From assembly GCA_940337035.1 (NCBI GenBank), contig CALNHX010002985.1:1-64000 (forward strand): 64,000 bases of DNA, written 5' to 3'. Within the stretch, counting starts at the first letter, position 1, and every line of letters begins with the position of its first letter. The position numbers and the translations under genes are program-made. The DNA comes from Agriotes lineatus. Its lineage: Eukaryota > Arthropoda > Insecta > Coleoptera > Elateridae. Shown here one piece after another: positions 12,385-24,860 of the stretch. The notes under the pieces are model-generated. The model did not search any database. It was not told where the DNA came from and was given only the letters and a program-made list of their open reading frames with translations.

Positions 12385-14974
12385 AAAATTGCCTCGCATC
12401 GCCTCGCATCGCATCGCATCGCATCGCATCGCCTCGCATCGCATCGCATCGCATCGCATCGCATCGCATCGCTTCGCCTCGCATCGCATCGCATCGCCTT
12501 GCATCGCATCGCATCTCATCGCATCGCCTCGCATCGCCTCGCATCGCATCGCATCGCATCGCATTGCATCGCGTCGCATCGCATCGCATCGTATCGCATC
12601 GCATCTCATCTCAACGCATCGCATCGCCTCGCATCGCCTCGCATCGCATCAGATCGCATCGCATCGCATCGCCTCGCATCGCCTCGCATCGCCTCGCATC
12701 GCATCGCATCGCATCGTATCGCATCGCATCGCATCTCATCGCATCGCATCGCCTCGCATAGCCTCGCATTGCCTCGTATCGCCTCGCATTGCATCGCATC
12801 GCATCGCATCGCCTCGCAACCCCTCGCATCGCATCGCATCGCATCGTATCGCATCGCATCTCATCTCAACGCATCGCATCGCCTCGCATCGCCTCGCATC
12901 GCATCAGATCGCATCGCATCGCATCGCCTCGCATCGCCTCGCATCGCCTCGCATCGCATCGCATCGCATCATATCGCATCGCATCGCGTCGCATCGCATC
13001 GCATCGCCTCGCATCGCCTCGCATCTCATCGCATAGCATCGCATCGCATCGCATTGCATCGCGTCGCATCGCATCGCATCGCATCGCATCGCATCGCATC
13101 GCATCGCATCGCATCGAATCGCATCGCATCGCATCGCCTCGTATCGCATCGCATCGCATCGCCTTGCATCTCATCGCATCGCATCGCATCGCATCGAATC
13201 GCATCGCCTCGCATCTCATCGCATCGCATCGCATCGCATCGCATCGCATCGCATCGCATCTCATCGCATCGCATCGCATCGCTTCGCCTCGCATCGCCTC
13301 GCATCGTATTGCATCGCATCGCATCGCATCGCATCGCATCGCCTCGCATCGCCTCGCATCTCATCGCATAGCATCGCATCGAATCGCATTGCATCGCGTC
13401 GCATCGCATCGCATCGCATCGCATCGAATCGCATCGCATCGCATCGCCTCGCATCTCATCGCATCGCATCGCATCGCATCGCATCGCATCTCATCGCATC
13501 GCATCGCATCGCTTCGCCTCGCATCGCCTCGCATCGTATTGCATCGCATCGCATCGCATCGCATCGCATCTCCTCGCATCGCCTCGCATCTCATCGCATA
13601 GCATCGCATCGAATCGCATTGCATCGCGTCGCATCGCATCGCATCGCATCTCCTCGCATCGCCTCGCATCTCATCGCATAGCATCGCATCGAATCGCATT
13701 GCATCGCGTCGCATCGCATCGCATCGCATCGCATCGCATCGCATCGCATCTCCTCGCATCGCCTTGCATCTCATCGCATAGCATCGCATCGAATCGCATT
13801 GCATCGCGTCGCATCGCATCGAATCGCATTGCATCGCGTCGCATCGCATCGCATCGCATCGCATCGCATCGCCTCGCATCTCATCGCATAGCATCGCATC
13901 GAATCGCATTGCATCGCGTCGCATCGCATCGCATCGCATCGCATCGCATCGCATCGCATCGAATCGCATCGCATCACATCGCACCGCATCGCATCGCATC
14001 GAATCGCATCGCATCACATCGCACCGCACCGCATCGCATCACATCGCATCGCATCGCTTCGCATCGCATCGCATCGCATCGCATCGCATCACATCAAACC
14101 GCACCGCATCGCATCGCTTCGCATCGCATCGCATTGCATCGCATCACATCGCATCGCATCGCTTCGCATCGCATCGCACCGCATCGCATCGCTTCGCTTC
14201 GCATCGCATCGCTTCGCATCGCATCGCATTGCATCGCATCACATCGCATCGCATCGCTTCGCATCGCATCGTATCGCATCGCATCGCATCGCATCTCATC
14301 GCATCGCATCGCATCGCATCGCATCGCATCGCAACGCATCGCTTCGCATCGTATCGCACCGCATCGATTCGCATCGTATCGCACCGCATCGCATCGCATC
14401 GCATCGCATCGCATCGCATCGCATCGCAACGCATCGCATCGCATCGCAACGCATCGCTTCGCATCGTATCGCACCGCATCGCATCGCATCGTATCGCATC
14501 GCATCGCATCGCATCTCATCGCATCGCATCGCATCGCATCGCATCGCATCGCAACGCATCGCTTCGCATCGTATCGCACCGCATCGATTCGCATCGTATC
14601 GCACCGCATCGCATCGCATCGTATCGCATCGCATCGCATCGTATCGCATCGCATCGCATCGCATCGTATCGTATCGCAGCGCATCGCATCGCACCGCATC
14701 GCATCGCATCGTATCGCAGCGCATCGCATCGCATCGCATCGCATCGCAACGCATCTCATCGGATCGCATCGCATCGCATCGTATCGCATCGCATCGCATC
14801 GTATCGCATCGCATCGCATCGCATCGTATCGTATCGCAGCGCATCGCATCGCACCGCATCGCATCGCATCGTATCGCAGCGCATCGCATCGCATCGCATC
14901 GCATCGCAACGCATCACATCGCATCGCATCGCATCGCATCGTATCGCATCGCATCGCATCGCATCGCATCGCCT
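12385..14974. repeat. Complete HOR, 2,590 bp
   Basis: The order is B block, C block, and A block from caaac at 14095. The aaaat-to-caaac distance is 1,710 bp, 10 bp shorter than the reference, through loss of two consensus units at about 13.48 kb. The A block is 880 bp and has the same rearranged right end as the copy at 7990, as expected from the 4.39-kb tandem duplication. Confidence 0.85.
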
Positions 14975-15974
14975 AAAATTGCCTCGCATCGCCTCGCATC
15001 GCATCGCATCGCATCGCATCGCCTCGCATCGCATCGCATCGCATCGCATCGCATCGCATCGCTTCGCCTCGCATCGCATCGCATCGCCTTGCATCGCATC
15101 GCATCTCATCGCATCGCCTCGCATCGCCTCGCATCGCATCGCATCGCATCGCATCGCATCGCATCGCTTCGCCTCGCATCGCATCGCATCGCCTTGCATC
15201 GCATCGCATCTCATCGCATCGCCTCGCATCGCCTCGCATCGCATCGCATCGCTTCGCATCGCATCGCACCGCATCGCATCGCTTCGCTTCGCATCGCATC
15301 GTTTCGCATCGCATCGCATTGCATCGCATCACATCGCATCGCATCGCTTCGCATCGCATCGTATCGCATCGCATCGCATCGCATCTCATCGCATCGCATC
15401 GCATCGCATCGCATCGCATCGCAACGCATCGCTTCGCATCGTATCGCACCGCATCGATTCGCATCGTATCGCACCGCATCGCATCGCATCGCATCGCATC
15501 GCATCGCATCGCATCTCATCGCATCGCATCGCATCGCATCGCATCGCATCGCAACGCATCGCTTCGCATCGTATCGCACCGCATCGATTCGCATCGTATC
15601 GCACCGCATCGCATCGCATCGTATCGCATCGCATCGCATCGTATCGCATCGCATCGCATCGCATCGTATCGTATCGCAGCGCATCGCATCGCACCGCATC
15701 GCATCGCATCGTATCGCAGCGCATCGCATCGCATCGCATCGCATCGCAACGCATCTCATCGGATCGCATCGCATCGCATCGTATCGCATCGCATCGCATC
15801 GTATCGCATCGCATCGCATCGCATCGTATCGTATCGCAGCGCATCGCATCGCACCGCATCGCATCGCATCGTATCGCAGCGCATCGCATCGCATCGCATC
15901 GCATCGCAACGCATCACATCGCATCGCATCGCATCGCATCGTATCGCATCGCATCGCATCGCATCGCATCGCCT
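14975..15974. repeat. Deletion derivative of HOR (1,000 bp)
   Basis: It starts like 10590-11679 with a doubled cgctt-cgcct-tgcat stretch and jumps into A-type sequence at about 15245. It is 90 bp shorter than that partner, owing to a loss in the A block near 15.5 kb. The equivalent interval in the 14-kb duplicate (34175-35254) has a different internal joint. Confidence 0.78.
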
Positions 15975-17789
15975 AAAATTGCCTCGCATCGCCTCGCATC
16001 GCATCGCATCGCATCGCATCGCCTCGCATCGCATCGCATCGCATCGCATCGCATCGCATCGCTTCGCCTCGCATCGCATCGCATCGCCTTGCATCGCATC
16101 GCATCTCATCGCATCGCCTCGCATCGCCTCGCATCGCATCGCATCGCATCGCATTGCATCGCGTCGCATCGCATCGCATCGTATCGCATCGCATCTCATC
16201 TCAACGCATCGCATCGCCTCGCATCGCCTCGCATCGCATCAGATCGCATCGCATCGCATCGCCTCGCATCGCCTCGCATCGCCTCGCATCGCATCGCATC
16301 GCATCGTATCGCATCGCATCGCATCTCATCGCATCGCATCGCCTCGCATAGCCTCGCATTGCCTCGTATCGCCTCGCATTGCATCGCATCGCATCGCATC
16401 GCCTCGCAACCCCTCGCATCGCATCGCATCGCATCGTATCGCATCGCATCTCATCTCAACGCATCGCATCGCCTCGCATCGCCTCGCATCGCATCAGATC
16501 GCATCGCATCGCATCGCCTCGCATCGCCTCGCATCGCCTCGCATCGCATCGCATCGCATCATATCGCATCGCATCGCGTCGCATCGCATCGCATCGCCTC
16601 GCATCGCCTCGCATCTCATCGCATAGCATCGCATCGCATCGCATTGCATCGCGTCGCATCGCATCGCATCGCATCGCATCGCATCGCATCGCATCGCATC
16701 GCATCGAATCGCATCGCATCGCATCGCCTCGTATCGCATCGCATCGCATCGCCTTGCATCTCATCGCATCGCATCGCATCGCATCGAATCGCATCGCCTC
16801 GCATCTCATCGCATCGCATCGCATCGCATCGCATCGCATCGCATCGCATCTCATCGCATCGCATCGCATCGCTTCGCCTCGCATCGCCTCGCATCGTATT
16901 GCATCGCATCGCATCGCATCGCATCGCATCGCCTCGCATCGCCTCGCATCTCATCGCATAGCATCGCATCGAATCGCATTGCATCGCGTCGCATCGCATC
17001 GCATCGCATCGCATCGAATCGCATCGCATCGCATCGCCTCGCATCTCATCGCATCGCATCGCATCGCATCGCATCGCATCGCATCGCATCTCATCGCATC
17101 GCATCGCATCGCTTCGCCTCGCATCGCCTCGCATCGTATTGCATCGCATCGCATCGCATCGCATCGCATCTCCTCGCATCGCCTCGCATCTCATCGCATA
17201 GCATCGCATCGAATCGCATTGCATCGCGTCGCATCGCATCGCATCGCATCTCCTCGCATCGCCTCGCATCTCATCGCAACGCATCGCTTCGCATCGTATC
17301 GCACCGCATCGCATCGCATCGTATCGCATCGCATCGCATCGCATATCATCGCATCGCATCGCATCGCATCGCATCGCATCGCAACGCATCGCTTCGCATC
17401 GTATCGCACCGCATCGATTCGCATCGTATCGCACCGCATCGCATCGCATCGTATCGCATCGCATCGCATCGTATCGCATCGCATCGCATCGCATCGTATC
17501 GTATCGCAGCGCATCGCATCGCACCGCATCGCATCGCATCGTATCGCAGCGCATCGCATCGCATCGCATCGCATCGCAACGCATCTCATCGGATCGCATC
17601 GCTTCGCATCGCATCGCATCGCATCGCATCGCATCGCATCGCATCGCATCGCACCGCATCGCATCGTATCGCAGCGCATCGCACCGCACCGCATCGCATC
17701 GCATCGCATCGCATCGCATTGCATCGCATCACATCGCATCGCATCGCATCGCATCGTATCGCATCGCATCGCATCGCATCGCATCGCCT
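15975..17789. repeat. Deletion derivative of HOR (1,815 bp)
   Basis: It contains a full B block and the first part of a C block, then jumps at about 17275 from ctcat of the C block straight to cgcaa-rich A sequence. About 770 bp of the standard 2,585 bp is missing. The identical joint occurs at about 36500 in 35255-37014. A private tatcat change is seen at about 17344. Confidence 0.8.
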
Positions 17790-20334
17790 AAAATTGCCTC
17801 GCATCGCCTCGCATCGCATCGCATCGCATCGCATCGCCTCGCATCGCATCGCATCGCATCGCATCGCATCGCATCGCTTCGCCTCGCATCGCATCGCATC
17901 GCCTTGCATCGCATCGCATCTCATCGCATCGCCTCGCATCGCCTCGCATCGCATCGCATCGCATCGCATTGCATCGCGTCGCATCGCATCGCATCGTATC
18001 GCATCGCATCTCATCTCAACGCATCGCATCGCCTCGCATCGCCTCGCATCGCATCAGATCGCATCGCATCGCATCGCCTCGCATCGCCTCGCATCGCCTC
18101 GCATCGCATCGCATCGCATCGTATCGCATCGCATCGCATCTCATCGCATCGCATCGCCTCGCATAGCCTCGCATTGCCTCGTATCGCCTCGCATTGCATC
18201 GCATCGCATCGCATCGCCTCGCAACCCCTCGCATCGCATCGCATCGCATCGTATCGCATCGCATCTCATCTCAACGCATCGCATCGCCTCGCATCGCCTC
18301 GCATCGCATCAGATCGCATCGCATCGCATCGCCTCGCATCGCCTCGCATCGCCTCGCATCGCATCGCATCGCATCATATCGCATCGCATCGCGTCGCATC
18401 GCATCGCATCGCCTCGCATCGCCTCGCATCTCATCGCATAGCATCGCATCGCATCGCATCGCATCGCATCGCATCGCATCGAATCGCATCGCATCGCATC
18501 GCCTCGTATCGCATCGCATCGCATCGCCTTGCATCTCATCGCATCGCATCGCATCGCATCGAATCGCATCGCCTCGCATCTCATCGCATCGCATCGCATC
18601 GCATCGCATCGCATCGCATCGCATCTCATCGCATCGCATCGCATCGCTTCGCCTCGCATCGCCTCGCATCGTATTGCATCGCATCGCATCGCATCGCATC
18701 GCATCGCCTCGCATCGCCTCGCATCTCATCGCATAGCATCGCATCGAATCGCATTGCATCGCGTCGCATCGCATCGCATCGCATCGCATCGAATCGCATC
18801 GCATCGCATCGCCTCGCATCTCATCGCATCGCATCGCATCGCATCGCATCGCATCGCATCGCATCTCATCGCATCGCATCGCATCGCTTCGCCTCGCATC
18901 GCCTCGCATCGTATTGCATCGCATCGCATCGCATCGCATCGCATCTCCTCGCATCGCCTCGCATCTCATCGCATAGCATCGCATCGAATCGCATTGCATC
19001 GCGTCGCATCGCATCGCATCGCATCTCCTCGCATCGCCTCGCATCTCATCGCATAGCATCGCATCGAATCGCATTGCATCGCGTCGCATCGCATCGCATC
19101 GCATCGCATCGCATCGCATCGCATCTCCTCGCATCGCCTTGCATCTCATCGCATAGCATCGCATCGAATCGCATTGCATCGCGTCGCATCGCATCGAATC
19201 GCATTGCATCGCGTCGCATCGCATCGCATCGCATCGCATCGCATCGCCTCGCATCTCATCGCATAGCATCGCATCGAATCGCATTGCATCGCGTCGCATC
19301 GCATCGCATCGCATCGCATCGCATCGCATCGCATCGAATCGCATCGCATCACATCGCACCGCATCGCATCGCATCGAATCGCATCGCATCACATCGCACC
19401 GCACCGCATCGCATCACATCGCATCGCATCGCTTCGCATCGCATCGCATCGCATCGCATCGCATCACATCAAACCGCACCGCATCGCATCGCTTCGCATC
19501 GCATCGCATTGCATCGCATCACATCGCATCGCATCGCTTCGCATCGCATCGCACCGCATCGCATCGCTTCGCTTCGCATCGCATCGCTTCGCATCGCATC
19601 GCATTGCATCGCATCACATCGCATCGCATCGCTTCGCATCGCATCGTATCGCATCGCATCGCATCGCATCTCATCGCATCGCATCGCATCGCATCGCATC
19701 GCATCGCAACGCATCGCTTCGCATCGTATCGCACCGCATCGATTCGCATCGTATCGCACCGCATCGCATCGCATCGCATCGCATCGCATCGCATCGCATC
19801 GCAACGCATCGCATCGCATCGCAACGCATCGCTTCGCATCGTATCGCACCGCATCGCATCGCATCGTATCGCATCGCATCGCATCGCATCTCATCGCATC
19901 GCATCGCATCGCATCGCATCGCATCGCAACGCATCGCTTCGCATCGTATCGCACCGCATCGATTCGCATCGTATCGCACCGCATCGCATCGCATCGTATC
20001 GCATCGCATCGCATCGTATCGCATCGCATCGCATCGCATCGTATCGTATCGCAGCGCATCGCATCGCACCGCATCGCATCGCATCGTATCGCAGCGCATC
20101 GCATCGCATCGCATCGCATCGCAACGCATCTCATCGGATCGCATCGCTTCGCATCGCATCGCATCGCATCGCATCGCATCGCATCGCATCGCATCGCACC
20201 GCATCGCATCGTATCGCAGCGCATCGCACCGCACCGCATCGCATCGCATCGCATCGCATCGCATTGCATCGCATCACATCGCATCGCATCGCATCGCATC
20301 GTATCGCATCGCATCGCATCGCATCGCATCGCCT
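17790..20334. repeat. Complete HOR, 2,545 bp
   Basis: B, C and A blocks are all present, with caaac at 19470. It is 40 bp (eight units) shorter than the reference because of a deletion at about 18.45 kb that removes a tgcat-cgcgt pair and neighbouring units from the B block. Its right neighbour from 20335 and its distant duplicate at 37015 retain them, so the loss is private to this copy. Confidence 0.86.
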
Positions 20335-22135
20335 AAAATTGCCTCGCATCGCCTCGCATCGCATCGCATCGCATCGCATCGCCTCGCATCGCATCGCATC
20401 GCATCGCATCGCATCGCATCGCTTCGCCTCGCATCGCATCGCATCGCCTTGCATCGCATCGCATCTCATCGCATCGCCTCGCATCGCCTCGCATCGCATC
20501 GCATCGCATCGCATTGCATCGCGTCGCATCGCATCGCATCGTATCGCATCGCATCTCATCTCAACGCATCGCATCGCCTCGCATCGCCTCGCATCGCATC
20601 AGATCGCATCGCATCGCATCGCCTCGCATCGCCTCGCATCGCCTCGCATCGCATCGCATCGCATCGTATCGCATCGCATCGCATCTCATCGCATCGCATC
20701 GCCTCGCATAGCCTCGCATTGCCTCGTATCGCCTCGCATTGCATCGCATCGCATCGCATCGCCTCGCAACCCCTCGCATCGCATCGCATCGCATCGTATC
20801 GCATCGCATCTCATCTCAACGCATCGCATCGCCTCGCATCGCCTCGCATCGCATCAGATCGCATCGCATCGCATCGCCTCGCATCGCCTCGCATCGCCTC
20901 GCATCGCATCGCATCGCATCATATCGCATCGCATCGCGTCGCATCGCATCGCATCGCCTCGCATCGCCTCGCATCTCATCGCATAGCATCGCATCGCATC
21001 GCATTGCATCGCGTCGCATCGCATCGCATCGCATCGCATCGCATCGCATCGCATCGCATCGCATCGAATCGCATCGCATCGCATCGCCTCGTATCGCATC
21101 GCATCGCATCGCCTTGCATCTCATCGCATCGCATCGCATCGCATCGAATCGCATCGCCTCGCATCTCATCGCATCGCATCGCATCGCATCGCATCGCATC
21201 GCATCGCATCTCATCGCATCGCATCGCATCGCTTCGCCTCGCATCGCCTCGCATCGTATTGCATCGCATCGCATCGCATCGCATCGCATCGCCTCGCATC
21301 GCCTCGCATCTCATCGCATAGCATCGCATCGAATCGCATTGCATCGCGTCGCATCGCATCGCATCGCATCGCATCGAATCGCATCGCATCGCATCGCCTC
21401 GCATCTCATCGCATCGCATCGCATCGCATCGCATCGCATCGCATCGCATCTCATCGCATCGCATCGCATCGCTTCGCCTCGCATCGCCTCGCATCGTATT
21501 GCATCGCATCGCATCGCATCGCATCGCATCTCCTCGCATCGCCTCGCATCTCATCGCATAGCATCGCATCGAATCGCATTGCATCGCGTCGCATCGCATC
21601 GCATCGCATCTCCTCGCATCGCCTCGCATCTCATCGCATAGCATCGCATCGAATCGCATTGCATCGCGTCGCATCGCATCGCATCGCATCGCATCGCATC
21701 GCATCGCATCTCCTCGCATCGCCTTGCATCTCATCGCATAGCATCGCATCGAATCGCATTGCATCGCGTCGCATCGCATCGAATCGCATTGCATCGCGTC
21801 GCATCGCATCGCATCGCATCGCATCGCATCGCCTCGCATCTCATCGCATAGCATCGCATCGAATCGCATTGCATCGCGTCGCATCGCATCGCATCGCATC
21901 GCATCGCATCGCATCGCATCGAATCGCATCGCATCACATCGCACCGCATCGCATCGCATCGAATCGCATCGCATCACATCGCACCGCACCGCATCGCATC
22001 ACATCGCATCGCATCGTTTCGCATCGCATCGCATCGCATCGCATCGCATCACATCAAACCGCACCGCATCGCATCGCTTCGCATCGCATCGCATTGCATC
22101 GCATCACATCGCATCGCATCGCTTCGCATCGCATC
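20335..22135. repeat. Partial HOR, second member of tandem pair
   Basis: It follows the copy at 17790 at an offset of 2,585 bp (caaac 19470 and 22055). Agreement ends at about 22135, shortly after caaac, where the standard A block is replaced by D/A sequence. It carries cgttt at 22015, where the first member has cgctt. That change is also present at 41280 and 53255, tying together the three second members. Confidence 0.85.
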
Positions 22136-24180
22136 GCATCGCATCGCATCGCATCGCATCACATCGCACCGCACCGCATCGCATCGCATCGCATCGCATC
22201 GCATTGCATCGCATCACATCGCATCGCATCGCATCGCATCGCATCGCATCGCATCGCATCGCATCGCATCGTATCGTATCGCAGCGCATCGCATCGCACC
22301 GCATCGCATCGCATCGTATCGCAGCGCATCGCATCGCATCGCATCGCATCGCAACGCATCTCATCGGATCGCATCGCTTCGCATCGCATCGCATCGCATC
22401 GCATCGCATCGCATCGCATCGCATCACATCGCACCGCACCGCATCGCATCGCATCGCATCGCATCGCATTGCATCGCATCACATCGCATCGCATCGCATC
22501 GCATCGCATCGCATCGCATCGCATCGCATCGCATCGTATCGTATCGCAGCGCATCGCATCGCACCGCATCGCATCGCATCGTATCGCAGCGCATCGCATC
22601 GCATCGCATCGCATCGCAACGCATCTCATCGGATCGCATCGCTTCGCATCGCATCGCATCGCATCGCATCGCATCGCATCGCATCGCATCGTATCGTATC
22701 GCAGCGCATCGCATCGCACCGCATCGCATCGCATCGTATCGCAGCGCATCGCATCGCATCACATCGCACCGCACCGCATCGCATCGCATCGCATCGCATC
22801 GCATTGCATCGCATCACATCGCATCGCATCGCATCGCATCGCATCGCATCGCATCGCATCGCATCGCATCGTATCGTATCGCAGCGCATCGCATCGCACC
22901 GCATCGCATCGCATCGTATCGCAGCGCATCGCATCGCATCGCATCGCATCGCAACGCATCTCATCGGATCGCATCGCTTCGCATCGCATCGCATCGCATC
23001 GCATCGCATCGCCTCGCATCGCCTCGCATCTCATCGCATAGCATCGCATCGAATCGCATTGCATCGCGTCGCATCGCATCGCATCGCATCGCATCGCATC
23101 GCATCGCATCGAATCGCATCGCATCACATCGCACCGCATCGCATCGCATCGAATCGCATCGCATCACATCGCACCGCACCGCATCGCATCGCATCGCATC
23201 GCATCACATCGCACCGCACCGCATCGCATCACATCGCATCGCATCGCTTCGCATCGCACCGCATCGCATCGCATCGCATCGCATCGCATCGCATCGCATC
23301 GTATCGTATCGCAGCGCATCGCATCGCACCGCATCGCATCGCATCGTATCGCAGCGCATCGCATCGCATCGCATCACATCGCAACGCATCTCATCGGATC
23401 GCATCGCTTCGCATCGCATCGCATCGCATCGCATCGCATCGCATCGCATCGCATCGCACCGCATCGCATCGTATCGCAGCGCATCGCACCGCACCGCATC
23501 GCATCGCATCGCATCGCATCGCATTGCATCGCATCACATCGCATCGCATCGCATCGCATCGCATCGCATCGCATCGCATCGCATCGCATCGCAACGCATC
23601 GCTTCGCATCGCCTCGCATCGCATCGCATCGCAGCGCATCGCATCGCATCGCATCGCATCGCAACGCATCGCTTCGCATCGTATCGCACCGCATCGCATC
23701 GCATCGTATCGCAGCGCATCGCATCGCATCGCATCGCATCGCATCGCATCGCATCGCATCGCATCGCAACGCATCGCATCGCATCGCAACGCATCGCTTC
23801 GCATCGTATCGCACCGCATCGCATCGCATCGTATCGCATCGCATCGCATCGCATCTCATCGCATCGCATCGCATCGCATCGCATCGCATCGCATCGCATC
23901 GCATCGCATCGCATCGCATCGCAACGCATCGCATCGCATCGCAACGCATCGCTTCGCATCGTATCGCACCGCATCGCATCGCATCGTATCGCATCGCATC
24001 GCATCGCATCTCATCGCATCGCATCGCATCGCATCGCATCGCATCGCAACGCATCGCTTCGCATCGTATCGCACCGCATCGATTTGCATCGTATCGCACC
24101 GCATCGCATCGCATCGTATCGCATCGCATCGCATCGCATCGCATCTCATCGCATCGCATCGCATCGCATCGCATCGCATC
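22136..24180. repeat. D/A satellite domain
   Basis: This is a mixture of cacat-cgcac pairs, tgcat followed by cacat, and A modules opening with paired cgtat at 22270, 22535, 22690, 22870 and 23300 (spacings 265, 155, 180 and 430 bp). The right part is rich in cgcaa-cgctt-cgtat-cgcac. A distinctive cgatt-tgcat pair lies at about 24080. The domain corresponds to 41.4-43.3 kb and, in part, to 27.7-29.1 kb and 53.4-54.5 kb. Confidence 0.8.
23701..24010. repeat. Tandem 155-bp duplication
   Basis: Markers recur 155 bp apart: cgcaa at 23765 and 23920, cgcaa at 23785 and 23940, ctcat at 23855 and 24010. The equivalent place in the 14-kb duplicate (about 43.0-43.1 kb) has one copy, which accounts for the offset change from 19,265 to 19,110. 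The event of 31 units is therefore younger than the 14-kb duplication, or was lost from the right copy. Confidence 0.82.
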
Positions 24181-24860
24181 GCATCGCATCGCCTCGCATC
24201 GCCTCGCATCTCATCGCATAGCATCGCATCGAATCGCATTGCATCGCGTCGCATCGCATCGCATCGCATCGCATCGAATCGCATCGCATCGCATCGCCTC
24301 GCATCTCATCGCATCGCATCGCATCGCATCGCATCGCATCGCATCGCATCTCATCGCATCGCATCGCATCGCTTCGCCTCGCATCGCCTCGCATCGTATT
24401 GCATCGCATCGCATCGCATCGCATCGCATCTCCTCGCATCGCCTCGCATCTCATCGCATAGCATCGCATCGAATCGCATTGCATCGCGTCGCATCGCATC
24501 GCATCGCATCGCATCTCCTCGCATCGCCTCGCATCTCATCGCATAGCATCGCATCGAATCGCATTGCATCGCGTCGCATCGCATCGAAACGCATTGCATC
24601 GCGTCGCATCGCATCGCATCGCATCGCATCGCATCGCCTCGCATCTCATCGCATAGCATCGCATCGAATTGCATTGCATCGCGTCGCATCGCATCGCATC
24701 GCATCGCATCGCATCGCATCGCATCGAATCGCATCGCATCACATCGCACCGCATCGCATCGCATCGAATCGCATCGCATCACATCGCACCGCACCGCATC
24801 GCATCACATCGCATCGCATCGCTTCGCATCGCATCGCATCGCATCGCATCGCATCACATC
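24181..24860. repeat. C-type block with cgaaa variant
   Basis: This C block has agcat-cgaat-tgcat-cgcgt groups and ends in caaac at 24860. It carries two unusual features: cgaaa at about 24585, in place of cgaat, and cgaat-tgcat-tgcat at about 24665. Both are shared with the blocks at 43.3-43.97, 54.8-55.46 and 59.4-60.09 kb, defining a C sub-lineage distinct from the one inside the 2,585-bp HOR. Confidence 0.82.

Larger units (their letters stand above)
11920..16215. repeat. Tandem 4.39-kb duplication, second copy
   Basis: This is the right-hand partner of 7530-11919. Relative to the first copy it has lost 10 bp at about 13.48 kb and 90 bp at about 15.5 kb, both multiples of five. A private change, cgttt at 15300, replaces cgctt of the equivalent position 10915. 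The left part of this copy (from about 12.16 kb) is also the beginning of the 14-kb segment repeated at 31.4 kb, so the 4.39-kb event probably preceded the 14-kb event. Confidence 0.8.
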
